The notes under the pieces: model-generated
What the model saw: the letters and a program-made list of their open reading frames with translations, nothing else
Told to the model about the DNA's origin: nothing
The model's database searches: none
In this document: positions 15,440 to 24,890 of the stretch, piece by piece
Layout: each line of letters opens with the position of its first letter
Numbering within the stretch: the first letter of the stretch is position 1
Source of the DNA: Lachnospiraceae bacterium
GTDB taxonomy: Bacteria; Bacillota; Clostridia; Lachnospirales; Lachnospiraceae
Length of the DNA stretch: 64,000 bases
Direction of reading: 5' to 3'
Assembly: GCA_009774395.1 (NCBI GenBank)
Contig: VSNQ01000002.1
Location: 29,071 to 93,070, forward strand
Position numbers and translations under genes: made by a program

Positions 15440-18319
15440 ATGGACGAGAAACAATTGAAAATGCTTCCAAAAGGAGAGGTTATTAAAATTCGTGGTGCGA
15501 ATGAGCATAATCTAAAAAACATTAGTCTGGATATTCCAAGAAATCGTTTTGTGGTGTTAACAGGATTGTCGGGTTCCGGTAAATCATCGCTTGCTTTTGA
15601 TACAATTTATGCAGAAGGGCAGCGCAGATATATGGAGTCACTTTCTTCCTATGCCAGACAGTTTTTGGGGCAGATGGAAAAGCCGAATGTGGAAAGTATT
15701 GAGGGGCTTTCGCCTGCAATTTCAATCGATCAGAAATCAACAAATAGAAATCCACGTTCTACGGTTGGAACAGTGACAGAGGTTTATGATTACTTTCGTT
15801 TGCTGTATGCTAGGATCGGTATACCGCACTGTCCCAACTGCGGAAGGGAGATTAAGAAGCAGACTGTCGATCAAATGGTTGACCAGATTTTAGATCAACC
15901 CGAGGGAACAAAGATACAGCTGCTTGCGCCAGTAGTGCGCGGGCGCAAAGGAGAACACGTGAAAGTATTGGAACGCGCCAAGAAAGGCGGTTATGTGCGT
16001 GTCCGTGTTGATGGCAGCCTTTATGAATTAACAGAAGAAATTAAGCTGGATAAGAATATTAAGCACAATATTGAAATTGTGGTCGATCGTCTGGTAGTAA
16101 AGGAAGGGATTGCAAGGCGTCTTGCAGATTCTATTGAAAATGTACTTGTTTTATCGGAGGGACTGTTAATTGTGGATATTGTAGGGGGAGAGCAGATGAA
16201 CTTTTCGCAGAGTTTTGCGTGTCCTGACTGCAACATAAGTATTGATGAAGTCGAACCCCGCAGTTTTTCATTTAATAATCCGTTCGGTGCCTGTCCGGAG
16301 TGTGTAGGATTGGGCTATAAAATGGAGTTTGACATTGACCTAATGATTCCTGACAGAAGTTTAAGCATTAATCAAGGTGCAATAACCGTAATGGGCTGGC
16401 AGTCGTGTGCAGATAAAAATAGTTTTACTAATGCAATTTTGCAGGCACTTTGCAGGGAATATAATTTTTCGTTGGATACGCCAATGGAAGAACTTTCTCC
16501 GGAAGTGCAGGAGGTTTTGGTGTATGGTACGAATGGAAAAGAACTTACAGTACATTATAAAGGACAGCGTGGCGAAGGCACTTATGCAGTTGCGTTTGAA
16601 GGCTTGGTAAAAAATGTAGAGCGGCGTTACAGAGAAACGGCATCCGAGGCATCGAAGCAGGAATATGAAACATTTATGCGGATCACGCCTTGTAAAGAAT
16701 GTGGCGGCAAAAGGTTAAAGAAAAGTTCACTTGCAGTTACAGTATGTGATAAAAATATTTATGAAATAACGTCTATGTCTATTGGAAATTTGTATCGTTT
16801 TCTGGATACAATGGAGCTGACTAAGCAGCAACAGTTAATTGGAAAAAGGATATTGAAGGAAATCAAGGCAAGAGTCGGCTTTTTGGCAAATGTAGGATTG
16901 GAATATCTGAGTCTGGCAAGAGGAACGGCATCGCTTTCCGGCGGGGAAGCACAGCGCATCCGCCTTGCTACGCAGATTGGTTCGGGTTTGGTTGGTGTAT
17001 GTTATATTTTGGATGAACCTAGTATTGGACTGCACCAGCGTGATAATGATAAACTGCTGAATGCGCTGAAGAATTTAAAAGATTTGGGGAATACGCTGCT
17101 TGTTGTAGAGCATGACGAGGATACCATGCTTGCGGCGGATCATATTATTGATATTGGTCCAGGTGCGGGTGATCATGGTGGTGAGGTGATTGCACAGGGA
17201 ACGGCGCAGGAGATTATGCAGATGCCGGATTCTATTACAGGGCAGTATCTTAGTGGGAAAATTCAAATTCCCATTCCAGAAACAAGACGTAAACCGACTG
17301 GATGGCTGACAGTAAAGGGCGCTGAGGAAAACAATCTGAAAAAAATTGATGTAAAATTTCCGCTGGGTGTGTTTACTTGTGTAACGGGTGTATCCGGTTC
17401 TGGAAAATCCTCACTAGTCAACGAGATTTTATATAAATATCTTGCAAAAAAGTTGAACCGTGCGCGGACAATTCCCGGCAAGCATAAGAAAATTGATGGT
17501 GTGGAACAGCTTGATAAGGTGATTAATATTGATCAGTCGCCAATAGGAAGAACGCCGCGATCCAATCCGGCAACTTACACGGGTGTATTCGATCAAATCA
17601 GGGACTTGTTTGCTTCTACGGTTGATGCAAAGGCAAAGGGGTATTCGAAGGGACGTTTTAGTTTTAATGTGAAAGGTGGACGATGCGAAGCTTGCGGCGG
17701 CGATGGCATTATTAAAATTGAAATGCATTTTTTGCCGGATGTTTATGTTCCCTGCGAAGTCTGCCAAGGAAAACGTTATAATCGAGAAACCTTGGATGTA
17801 AAATACAAAGGTAAGAGCATTTTTGATGTTCTTGATATGACAGTGGAGGAAGCCTTGCCATTTTTTGAGGCAGTTCCTTCTATTAAAAGAAAAATAGAAA
17901 CATTAAATGATGTAGGGCTTTCTTATATTAAACTGGGGCAGCCTTCTACAACGTTGTCTGGCGGTGAAGCGCAGAGAATTAAGCTTGCCACAGAATTAAG
18001 CCGCAGAAGCACAGGAAAAACCATTTATATTTTGGATGAGCCAACCACTGGTCTGCATTTTGCGGATGTGCATAAACTTGTGGAGATATTGCAGCGGCTT
18101 GCAGAGGGCGGCAATACTGTGATTGTAATTGAACACAATCTTGATGTGATTAAAACGGCGGACTATATTATTGATATTGGACCTGAGGGCGGTGATGGCG
18201 GCGGTACTGTAATCGCGGAAGGCACGCCCGAAAAAATAGCTGCCTGCGAAAATTCTTATACAGGAATTTATATTCAGAAAATGTTAGATAAAGCGAAAGA
18301 AATTGCAGGGCGTGCATAA
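15440..18319 (+). CDS. uvrA: Excinuclease ABC subunit A
   Basis: 959 residues. UvrA is the DNA-damage sensor ATPase of nucleotide excision repair. Two ABC modules are seen: Walker [10 protein letters not shown] near residue 35 and GVSGSGKSS near 650, with signature LSGGEAQRI in both halves and Walker [10 protein letters not shown] and ILDEPTTGL. Zinc-binding Cys pairs occur as CPNCG, CPDC/CPEC, CKECGG and [17 protein letters not shown] 15440 is preferred over ATG 15428 because GGGGA lies at the correct distance before it and nothing SD-like precedes 15428. It is co-transcribed with uvrB. Confidence 0.98.
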   Translation: MDEKQLKMLPKGEVIKIRGANEHNLKNISLDIPRNRFVVLTGLSGSGKSSLAFDTIYAEGQRRYMESLSSYARQFLGQMEKPNVESIEGLSPAISIDQKSTNRNPRSTVGTVTEVYDYFRLLYARIGIPHCPNCGREIKKQTVDQMVDQILDQPEGTKIQLLAPVVRGRKGEHVKVLERAKKGGYVRVRVDGSLYELTEEIKLDKNIKHNIEIVVDRLVVKEGIARRLADSIENVLVLSEGLLIVDIVGGEQMNFSQSFACPDCNISIDEVEPRSFSFNNPFGACPECVGLGYKMEFDIDLMIPDRSLSINQGAITVMGWQSCADKNSFTNAILQALCREYNFSLDTPMEELSPEVQEVLVYGTNGKELTVHYKGQRGEGTYAVAFEGLVKNVERRYRETASEASKQEYETFMRITPCKECGGKRLKKSSLAVTVCDKNIYEITSMSIGNLYRFLDTMELTKQQQLIGKRILKEIKARVGFLANVGLEYLSLARGTASLSGGEAQRIRLATQIGSGLVGVCYILDEPSIGLHQRDNDKLLNALKNLKDLGNTLLVVEHDEDTMLAADHIIDIGPGAGDHGGEVIAQGTAQEIMQMPDSITGQYLSGKIQIPIPETRRKPTGWLTVKGAEENNLKKIDVKFPLGVFTCVTGVSGSGKSSLVNEILYKYLAKKLNRARTIPGKHKKIDGVEQLDKVINIDQSPIGRTPRSNPATYTGVFDQIRDLFASTVDAKAKGYSKGRFSFNVKGGRCEACGGDGIIKIEMHFLPDVYVPCEVCQGKRYNRETLDVKYKGKSIFDVLDMTVEEALPFFEAVPSIKRKIETLNDVGLSYIKLGQPSTTLSGGEAQRIKLATELSRRSTGKTIYILDEPTTGLHFADVHKLVEILQRLAEGGNTVIVIEHNLDVIKTADYIIDIGPEGGDGGGTVIAEGTPEKIAACENSYTGIYIQKMLDKAKEIAGRA

Positions 18320-18338
18320 AGTACGCCTTGCAGCTTTT

Positions 18339-18498
18339 AAAATTTTGTTTTGATTCACAGCTTTCAGTCGCTTATCGTAACAATATTTGCGCATTTTAAG
18401 TTGCCTGCGTCAAGGCGCAAATGCTTGCGTAATCTACTGTACTGGGGCGTAAATGAGCAGCTAATACGCATTTCAACTGTGAAAAATAACAAAATTTT
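18339..18498. repeat. 160-bp inverted-repeat element (family G) after uvrA
   Basis: The 22-bp imperfect arms begin AAAATTTTGTTTTGATTCACAG (18339) and end CTGTGAAAAATAACAAAATTTT (18498). The interior contains smaller inverted repeats (TTTGCGC ... GCGCAAAT). Only one copy is seen here. It may be a MITE and could act as a transcription stop for uvrBA, but has no clean T-run. Confidence 0.5.
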
Positions 18499-18886
18499 CA
18501 GAATTTTCAGCAAATTTTCTATTTACAAAACATAAGTTAGATAATATAATAAATTTACATAATATTTTACCAATAAAGCTAAAGTATTGTGTTACAGATA
18601 CCGATATAACTATCATAAACCAGTATATATCTTTAATTTAGCCGTGAAAAGGCGGCATTTAATGGCGATAATGGGCATTTTTTAAAATTTCTATATTTTT
18701 TATTGTAAAAAAAGTATGAAACCCCTTTGAAAAATGGAAGAATTAGGTTATAATGGCTTAGTATCTTTTACAGTGGGTAAATTTATCGGTAATGGGTAAA
18801 CTACTTATTGATGTTGATATTAGGCTTAGGCTAAAGATAAATGACCTGATTTTACCATTTTAATTCATAGAAAGGGGCGCAGAGCC
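18499..18886 (+). promoter_or_regulatory. Long AT-rich leader with sigma-A promoter of mbl
   Basis: No gene is seen. TTGAAA (18727-18732) and TATAAT (18749-18754) with a 16-bp spacer form a good sigma-A promoter. The remaining ~130 bp of leader contains two near-copies of GTGGGTAAA/ATGGGTAAA (about 18774 and 18791) and ends with AGAAAGGGGC before ATG 18887. Confidence 0.6.
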
Positions 18887-19894
18887 ATGCAATACACAGA
18901 TATTGGAATTGACCTTGGAACCGCAAGCATACTTGTTTACATTAGAGGAAAAGGTGTAGTGCTGAAGGAGCCTTCAGTCGTTGCTTTTGATAGAGATACA
19001 GATAAAATTAAAGCCATTGGGGAAGACGCGCGGCTTATGCTGGGAAGAACGCCTGGAAATATTGTAGCGGTAAGACCGCTTCGGCAAGGTGTAATCTCTG
19101 ATTATAAAGTGACAGAGCAGATGATGAAGCACTTTATACAGAAGGCGCTTGGAAAGAAAACATTCCGCAAACCTAGAATTGCAGTTTGTGTGCCAAGCGG
19201 CGTGACAGAGGTTGAGAAGAAAGCCGTTGAGGACGCAACGTATCAGGCAGGGGCAAGAGATGTTTCTATTATAGAGGAACCAATTGCCGCAGCCATAGGA
19301 GCAGGAATTGATATATCGAAGCCATGTGGAAATATGATTGTAGATATTGGGGGCGGAACTTCTGATATTGCAGTAATTTCGCTTGGCGGTACTGTAGTAA
19401 GTGCATCGATTAAGATTGCGGGTGATGATTTCGATGAGGCCATTGTTCGCTATATGAGAAAGAAGCACAATCTCCTGATTGGGGAGAGGACAGCAGAAGA
19501 CATCAAAATAAAGATTGGGTCAGCATTTAAGCGAGCAGAAGTTGATTATATGGATGTTAGGGGACGGAATCTTGTTACAGGACTTCCCAAAACCATCCGT
19601 GTTTCTTCTGAGGAAACAGAGGAAGCACTGCGGGAAACCACTTCGCAGATAATTGATACAATTCACAGTGTTCTTGAGAAGACACCGCCAGAACTTGCGG
19701 CAGACATTGCAGACAGAGGCATTGTACTGACAGGCGGCGGCAGCCTGCTTCGTGGGTTAGAAGACTTAGTGGAGTCAAGAACCGGAATTAATACAATGAC
19801 AGCGGAGGATCCGATGACGGCAGTTGCCATTGGAACAGGAAAATATGTAGAGTTTCTAGCAGGATATCGGGAAGATATCTATATAAAAGGATAA
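18887..19894 (+). CDS. mbl: MreB/Mbl-type rod-shape actin homologue
   Basis: 335 residues with actin-fold signatures: phosphate-1 loop DIGIDLGTAS, connect-1 VRPLRQGVI, VCVPSGVTEVEK, phosphate-2 DIGGGTSD and the adenosine loop TGGGSLLRGL. MreB paralogues form membrane-associated filaments that guide cell-wall synthesis. The name mbl is chosen over mreB because the downstream genes are flhO/flhP-type, the arrangement of B. subtilis mbl; there is no mreC/mreD nearby. GAAAGGGG precedes ATG 18887. A dedicated promoter lies at 18727. Confidence 0.93.
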   Translation: MQYTDIGIDLGTASILVYIRGKGVVLKEPSVVAFDRDTDKIKAIGEDARLMLGRTPGNIVAVRPLRQGVISDYKVTEQMMKHFIQKALGKKTFRKPRIAVCVPSGVTEVEKKAVEDATYQAGARDVSIIEEPIAAAIGAGIDISKPCGNMIVDIGGGTSDIAVISLGGTVVSASIKIAGDDFDEAIVRYMRKKHNLLIGERTAEDIKIKIGSAFKRAEVDYMDVRGRNLVTGLPKTIRVSSEETEEALRETTSQIIDTIHSVLEKTPPELAADIADRGIVLTGGGSLLRGLEDLVESRTGINTMTAEDPMTAVAIGTGKYVEFLAGYREDIYIKG

Positions 19895-19931
19895 CTGCTT
19901 CTAAGACCCAGTATTGGATTAGGAGGAATAT

Positions 19932-20711
19932 ATGCTTAGAGGTCTGTACACAGCCTACACAGGTATGCTCAATGAGCAGTATAGAATGGATATTATGTCG
20001 AACAATTTAGCAAACGTAGATACGACAGGGTTTAAGAAGGAAGGCTCTACAAGTCAGGCGTATGCAGAAGTTATGGCAGTGAAAATCAAGGATGTATCAG
20101 AAAATCCCAATACACCGAAACGGTTGGGGAATATGAGTCTTGGTGTAAAAATTGGAGAAACATTTACTGATTTTACGCAGGGCTCATTGAGGGATACAGG
20201 GAATACCTATGATTTGGCAATAGGAGGCGATGGCTTCTTCAATATTGAGTTTACGAACAAGGCAGGGGAAACCTCTACAAAATATACAAGGGACGGCGGC
20301 TTTACTCTGACTAAGGAAGGCTATCTTGTAACAAAGGATGGCGATTACGTTCTTGGGCAGAACGGAAGGATTCAGTTGTCCACAACAGCAGGGAGCACGG
20401 TGATCGATGAAAATGGAAATATTTATCAGGATGACAGGCTTGCTGCAAGGCTGAAAATTACGGAGTTTGAAAATACTGATTATCTGACACATTATGGGGA
20501 AACGATGTGGGATGCCAAAGAAGGCGCGGTATCGAATGATGCTGCAGATCCTACAGTGTATCAAGGATATTTGGAAATGTCAAATGTTTCTGTTGTCAAG
20601 GAAATGGTTAATATGATTACGATTTCAAGACAGTATGAGGCGAACCAGAAGATGATAACAACCTATGACGAGTCCTTAGAGAAATCAATGGCTTTGAGCA
20701 GATTAAGATAA
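19932..20711 (+). CDS. flhO: Flagellar basal-body rod protein, FlhO/FlgF-FlgG type
   Basis: 259 residues. The N-terminal rod signature GLYTAYTGMLNEQYRMDIMS, NNLANVDTTGFKKEG and the C-terminal SNVSVVKEMVNMI plus SRQYEANQKMI, which build the coiled-coil of axial proteins, are present. The middle holds the FlgE/F/G-like domain (GDGFFNIE). It is a distal rod component exported by the flagellar type III system, so it has no signal peptide. AGGAGG precedes ATG 19932. Its pairing with the next gene and with mbl is the conserved Bacillus/Clostridia order. Confidence 0.93.
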   Translation: MLRGLYTAYTGMLNEQYRMDIMSNNLANVDTTGFKKEGSTSQAYAEVMAVKIKDVSENPNTPKRLGNMSLGVKIGETFTDFTQGSLRDTGNTYDLAIGGDGFFNIEFTNKAGETSTKYTRDGGFTLTKEGYLVTKDGDYVLGQNGRIQLSTTAGSTVIDENGNIYQDDRLAARLKITEFENTDYLTHYGETMWDAKEGAVSNDAADPTVYQGYLEMSNVSVVKEMVNMITISRQYEANQKMITTYDESLEKSMALSRLR

Positions 20712-20795
20712 GATGGCGGTAAGATAATATAAGAGAAGTACAGAAGAATTATAAGTATAAGGGGAGCGTTTTGCATATAAGGAGGAGTTATCGCT

Positions 20796-21611
20796 ATGGT
20801 AAGATCACTTTGGACAGGTGCGACAGGAATGATCGCGCAGCAATTAAATTTGGATAATATTGCCCATAATCTTTCAAATGTTAATACAACAGGATATAAG
20901 ACAGAGGTTATGGAGTTTAAGTCGCTTTTGTATCAAACAATTCAAACAAAGAGTACAACGGCGAATGTAGAGCAGAAGCCAATCGGCGCAGAAGTGGGTC
21001 TTGGTGTGCGCAATTCTGCAATTACATCTATTTTCAAGCAAGGCAGTTTGTTGGAAACGCCTGGCGTTGCAAATTTTGCAATTGATGGAAACGGATTTTT
21101 CGGGATACAGGGAACGGACGGAAATACATATTATACCAGAAATGGTAATCTTGTTTTTGCAATCGGATCAGAAGGAATTACATTGACAACAACAGATGGA
21201 CTTCCTGTGTTAAGCAGTGAAGGAGAAAATATTGTATTGGATGATGATATGATTGTTAGTAAGGTAACAGTTGGTGAGGGTGGTGTATTGTATTATCCAG
21301 ATGACAACAATATTCCGCAGAGTTTGGATGTTGCGATTGGTTTATGGCAGTTTAACAATCCGGCGGGTTTGACGAAAGCTGGCGACAGCCTTTATGCAGA
21401 AACAGAAGCAAGCGGCGAGGCAATGAATGAGTCTGAGGAAGAAGAACTGACAAAGAGTGAATTAATTCAAGGATATTTGGAAGGCTCAAATGTTCAGGTT
21501 GCTGATGAAATGGTAAATATGATTGTTGCACAGCGGGCTTATGAAATGAATTCCAAAGTAATTACAACTTCTGATGAAATGTTGCAGCAGGCAAATCAGT
21601 TGAAGCGTTAG
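20796..21611 (+). CDS. flhP: Flagellar basal-body rod protein, FlhP/FlgG type
   Basis: 271 residues, a paralogue of the preceding gene. N-terminal ATGMIAQQLNLDNIAHNLSN and NTTGYKTE, central DGNGFFGIQG, and C-terminal SNVQVADEMVNMIVAQRAYE with VITTSDEMLQQ are the FlgG-type landmarks. It forms the distal rod of the flagellum. A GGAGGAG site precedes ATG 20796. An acidic insert (ESEEEELTKSE) before the C-terminal helix is noticeable. In related genomes the rod-binding gene follows at once; here about 0.5 kb of non-coding DNA intervenes. Confidence 0.94.
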   Translation: MVRSLWTGATGMIAQQLNLDNIAHNLSNVNTTGYKTEVMEFKSLLYQTIQTKSTTANVEQKPIGAEVGLGVRNSAITSIFKQGSLLETPGVANFAIDGNGFFGIQGTDGNTYYTRNGNLVFAIGSEGITLTTTDGLPVLSSEGENIVLDDDMIVSKVTVGEGGVLYYPDDNNIPQSLDVAIGLWQFNNPAGLTKAGDSLYAETEASGEAMNESEEEELTKSELIQGYLEGSNVQVADEMVNMIVAQRAYEMNSKVITTSDEMLQQANQLKR

Positions 21612-22147
21612 TAAATAAAATATGATTTGTGCGTGAAAGTGCAGGAAGTACATCGTTTGCATAAATGCGGCAGTTTATACAAGGAGGAATTTTAAGAAAC
21701 TGAAAATGTTGTAAAAAGTGAGCAAATTGGCTCAAAGATACTTAAAATCCAAAGTATTCGTTTGTGCTTACGTTATAGCAATCGGAAATGTCGAGAAAAA
21801 AACCAGTGCAAGTTGAAATAGTCTTGCTAATTATAGGGTAGAACCTTGATGGTGACATTTGGACAATGGTCAAGTCCCGAAAACCAAGGGCAAATGAAAT
21901 GCAATATGAAATAAAAGCTAGGAAAGGAAAAGCTATTTTGATGAAAACCAGTATTGAGTCAATAAAAAGATTTTACTGGTATGTACCGATGGCTTAGTCG
22001 GGAATTTACGACTGTGGAGTGTTAGACAAACGAAAGTAGTTGATTTTTAACAAAATCGAACACGTTGAAACAGTAACTATATTTCGTGAGGATATAGCGA
22101 ATCATCTAGTATATACATTTGTATATGTTTTTAGTAGCAGGTTTATT
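21612..22147 (+). other. Unexplained non-coding segment inside the flagellar rod operon, possibly structured RNA
   Basis: There is no credible reading frame here; a frame from 22040 merely extends the next gene upstream without a ribosome binding site. Short hairpins are dense: GCAAG/CTTGC (about 21809-21828), CTTGA/TCAAG (about 21845-21873), ACCAGTA/TACTGGT (about 21947-21980), AGTCG/CGACT (about 21996-22013). The purine-rich single-stranded stretches between them (GGGTAGAACC, CCGAAAACCAAGGG) resemble self-splicing or other structured RNA, but no intron core motif (group II domain V, group I P7) could be confirmed. It may be a degenerate intron or an unnamed RNA. Confidence 0.35.
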
Positions 22148-22552
22148 ATGGAAATGGGAGGAGTAGGCTCTGCGTATGCAGGGTATATGGCAAGTCAGGC
22201 GTCGGACAATCGGGTATCCACATTACAGAATAAATTGGAAAGTGGGTATCAGAATGCGACGGAGAACGAGTTAAAGCAAGCATGTAAAGAATTTGAAGCA
22301 TATTTTGTAGAACAGATGTTTGAATCTATGATGGAAACAACCAAATTATTTTCAGATAATGATGAAAATTCGTATGGTTCCAAAATGGTGGACTGTTTTA
22401 AGGATTCTGCAGTACAGCAGTTAGCAAGTCAGGCAACAGAAGGAAATGGTATTGGATTGGCAAATATCTTATATGAACAGATGAAAAGGCAGTATGGAGT
22501 CCAAAGTGCGGATTCAAAAGGTTTGGATTCGGAAAAGGTGGATTCAGAATAG
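22148..22552 (+). CDS. Flagellar rod-binding protein, FlgJ N-terminal type
   Basis: 134 residues from ATG 22148. The conserved FlgJ N-domain is seen as ELKQACKEFEAYFVEQMF, followed by the SMMETTKLFSDND region and GGIG-like QATEGNGIGLANILYEQM near the C-terminus. It matches the short Firmicutes form without a muramidase domain. It caps the growing rod in the periplasm-equivalent space. ATG 22148 or 22154 is chosen because upstream codons translate non-coding DNA; the ribosome binding site (AGCAGG) is weak. The gene ends the local flagellar group, followed by a 16-bp-stem hairpin. Confidence 0.82.
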   Translation: MEMGGVGSAYAGYMASQASDNRVSTLQNKLESGYQNATENELKQACKEFEAYFVEQMFESMMETTKLFSDNDENSYGSKMVDCFKDSAVQQLASQATEGNGIGLANILYEQMKRQYGVQSADSKGLDSEKVDSE

Positions 22553-22561
22553 CTATGGCAT

Positions 22562-22603
22562 ACAATGCAGCCGGCCCATTATTTACAGGGTCGGCTGTAT
22601 TGT
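22562..22603 (+). terminator. Strong hairpin after the rod-binding gene
   Basis: ACAATGCAGCCGGCCC pairs with GGGTCGGCTGTATTGT (16 bp, two G-T pairs) around a 10-base loop. No U-tract follows, so it may be an imperfect terminator or an mRNA-end stabiliser. Confidence 0.45.
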
Positions 22604-22634
22604 GTAGTGGTAAAGCGGACAGGGGGCTGGATCG

Positions 22635-24890
22635 TTGGAAGTGCTAAAGGGCTTTGTGGAGCATATAATATTTAAAAATCCGGATAATGGATATGGTGTT
22701 ATTACATTAACCGCAGGCGGGGCAGAACTTACCTGTACAGGGATTTTTCTGCAATTGGATGAAGGGGAATGTATTGAAGCAGAAGGAACCTATGTGGAAC
22801 ATGCAGTATATGGAAAGCAGTTTAAGGTGGAGCGATTTCATATCGTGCCGCCAGAGGATGCTGTGGCAGTAGAACGCTATTTGGGGTCGGGGGCGATTAA
22901 AGGCGTGGGCGCTGCACTTGCTGCGCGCATTGTGCGGCGTTTTGGCGATGAAACCTTTCGGGTGATCGAAGAGGAACCGCATCGGCTTGCGGAAGTCAAA
23001 GGGATTAGTGCGAAAAAAGCAAGGGAGATTGCGGAACAGGTGGAAGAAAAAAAAGATATTCGGGAAGCAATGATTTTTCTTCAACAGTATGGCATTTCCA
23101 ATACACTTTCGTTGAAAATATATAAACAGTATGGTATGGGACTGTATAATATCATGAAAGAAAATCCTTATAAGCTTGCGGAGGATGTTACAGGAATCGG
23201 GTTTCGTATTGCGGATGATATTGCTTCTAAGATTGGGATTCACACGGATTCGGATTTTCGTATCCGCAGTGGTATTTTGTATACATTGAATCAGTCTGGT
23301 TCTGAGGGGCATGTCTATCTACCAGAAGCATTGCTCTTAGAGAAGGCCACAGAAATGCTGGAACTATCGCAGCAGCAGATAGCACCGCAGATACCAAACC
23401 TTGCAATTGACAAAAAAATAGTAATAAAGGAAACGGAATCCGGGGAAAAATGTATCTATAGTATGACAGCATACTATGCAGAGTTAAACTGTGCCAGAAT
23501 GCTGTTTGAACTGCAAAGGGCGTTCGGAGAAGCAGATGCGCTGACAGATGAGCAACGTGGAAAATTAGAACAGAAGTTAAGAATACTTGAGGACGCTAAT
23601 CAGATGGAATTGGATACGCTCCAGCGCAAAGCCGTGCTTGAGGCAATAGAAAATGGTATTTTTATTTTATCAGGCGGGCCGGGTACTGGAAAAACAACGA
23701 CAATTAATATGATTATCCGTTATTTTGAGGAGGAGGGGCTGGATATTTTCCTGGCAGCACCAACAGGAAGGGCAGCAAAGCGCATGACAGAGGCGACAGG
23801 CTTTGAAGCAAAAACTATTCACCGCCTTCTGGAATTAAATGGTGCTGTATCTGACGACGAAAAATCCGCTTCTGGTGTGCATTTTGAAAGGAATGAGTTG
23901 AATCCTTTAGAAACAGATGTTATTATAATTGATGAGATGTCAATGGTCGATATCTATTTGTTTCAATCACTGTTAAAGGCAGTTGCGCCCGGAACAAGGC
24001 TGATTATGGTAGGAGATAGGAACCAGCTTCCATCGGTAGGGCCAGGGCAAGTACTGAAAGACTTAATGGAAAGCAAAGTATTTGCCTGCGTGGTGCTATC
24101 AAAAATATTTCGTCAAGCAGGAGAGAGCGATATTGTTGTAAATGCACATCGCATTAATGAAGGAAAAGAAATTGCATTGGATAATAAAAGTCGTGACTTT
24201 TTCTTTTTGGAACGTGATAATATTAATGTTATTTATAAGCATATGATTCTCCTAATTACGCAAAAACTGCCAAAGTATGTAAATGCTGGAATATTTGATA
24301 TACAAGTGCTTACACCTATGCGTAAAGGCGGTCTGGGCGTGGAAACGCTGAATAAGATATTGCAGCAGTATCTTAATCCGCCAGCAGAAGAAAAAATTGA
24401 AATACCGCATGGCGATGGATTTTTTCGGATGGGTGACAAGGTAATGCAGATTAAGAATAATTATCAACTGGAATGGGAAATCGTCAGCAAATATGGCATT
24501 GCAATTGATGGCGGTCAAGGAGTGTTTAATGGGGATGTGGGTATAATAAAGGATATCAATGAAACAGCGAAAACAGTGGTAGTAGAATATGATGATTTGC
24601 GCAGAGTAACATATCCAGTAACAGGATTGGATGAAATCGAACTTGCATACGCAATAACAATTCATAAATCACAAGGAAGCGAATATCCAGCAGTGATTAT
24701 GCCGCTTTTAACAGGCCCTAGAATGCTGTTAAATCGGAACCTTTTATATACAGGTGTTACTAGAGCGAAGAACTGTGTTACAATTCTTGGCAGTCGTAAT
24801 ACTGTGATGCAGATGATAGCAAACGAAAACGAGCAAAGGAGATATACAGGATTAAAGGACAGAATTTTCGAAATTATGGAGAACAAATAA
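22635..24890 (+). CDS. recD2: ATP-dependent RecD2-like DNA helicase
   Basis: 751 residues, the RecD2 length. The N-terminal OB-like and helix-hairpin-helix region (LGSGAIKGVGAALAARIV, VKGISAKKA) precedes the SF1B helicase core: Walker A GGPGTGKTT near residue 350, the Q-like LDTLQRKAV, Walker B IIDEMSMVD, GDRNQLPSVGPG (motif III), and the C-terminal motif VI region AITIHKSQGSEYPAV and LYTGVTRAK. RecD2 is a 5'-3' helicase acting in DNA repair and replication-fork protection, independently of RecBC. The start is TTG 22635, with AGGGGG 8 bases upstream; no ATG fits. comF overlaps its stop codon. Confidence 0.94.
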   Translation: MEVLKGFVEHIIFKNPDNGYGVITLTAGGAELTCTGIFLQLDEGECIEAEGTYVEHAVYGKQFKVERFHIVPPEDAVAVERYLGSGAIKGVGAALAARIVRRFGDETFRVIEEEPHRLAEVKGISAKKAREIAEQVEEKKDIREAMIFLQQYGISNTLSLKIYKQYGMGLYNIMKENPYKLAEDVTGIGFRIADDIASKIGIHTDSDFRIRSGILYTLNQSGSEGHVYLPEALLLEKATEMLELSQQQIAPQIPNLAIDKKIVIKETESGEKCIYSMTAYYAELNCARMLFELQRAFGEADALTDEQRGKLEQKLRILEDANQMELDTLQRKAVLEAIENGIFILSGGPGTGKTTTINMIIRYFEEEGLDIFLAAPTGRAAKRMTEATGFEAKTIHRLLELNGAVSDDEKSASGVHFERNELNPLETDVIIIDEMSMVDIYLFQSLLKAVAPGTRLIMVGDRNQLPSVGPGQVLKDLMESKVFACVVLSKIFRQAGESDIVVNAHRINEGKEIALDNKSRDFFFLERDNINVIYKHMILLITQKLPKYVNAGIFDIQVLTPMRKGGLGVETLNKILQQYLNPPAEEKIEIPHGDGFFRMGDKVMQIKNNYQLEWEIVSKYGIAIDGGQGVFNGDVGIIKDINETAKTVVVEYDDLRRVTYPVTGLDEIELAYAITIHKSQGSEYPAVIMPLLTGPRMLLNRNLLYTGVTRAKNCVTILGSRNTVMQMIANENEQRRYTGLKDRIFEIMENK

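Noticed and set aside
18350..18535. A 61-codon plus-strand frame after uvrA
   Set aside because: It lies mostly inside the 160-bp inverted repeat, lacks a ribosome binding site and shows no family pattern.
21612..22147. Possible group II or group I intron
   Set aside because: No domain V hairpin, no recognisable P7/P3 core and no reverse transcriptase or homing endonuclease frame could be found, so only an unspecified structured segment is reported.
22040..22147. An upstream extension of the rod-binding protein by 36 codons
   Set aside because: No ribosome binding site, and the added residues (IEHVETVTIF...) do not resemble FlgJ N-termini; they come from the non-coding segment.
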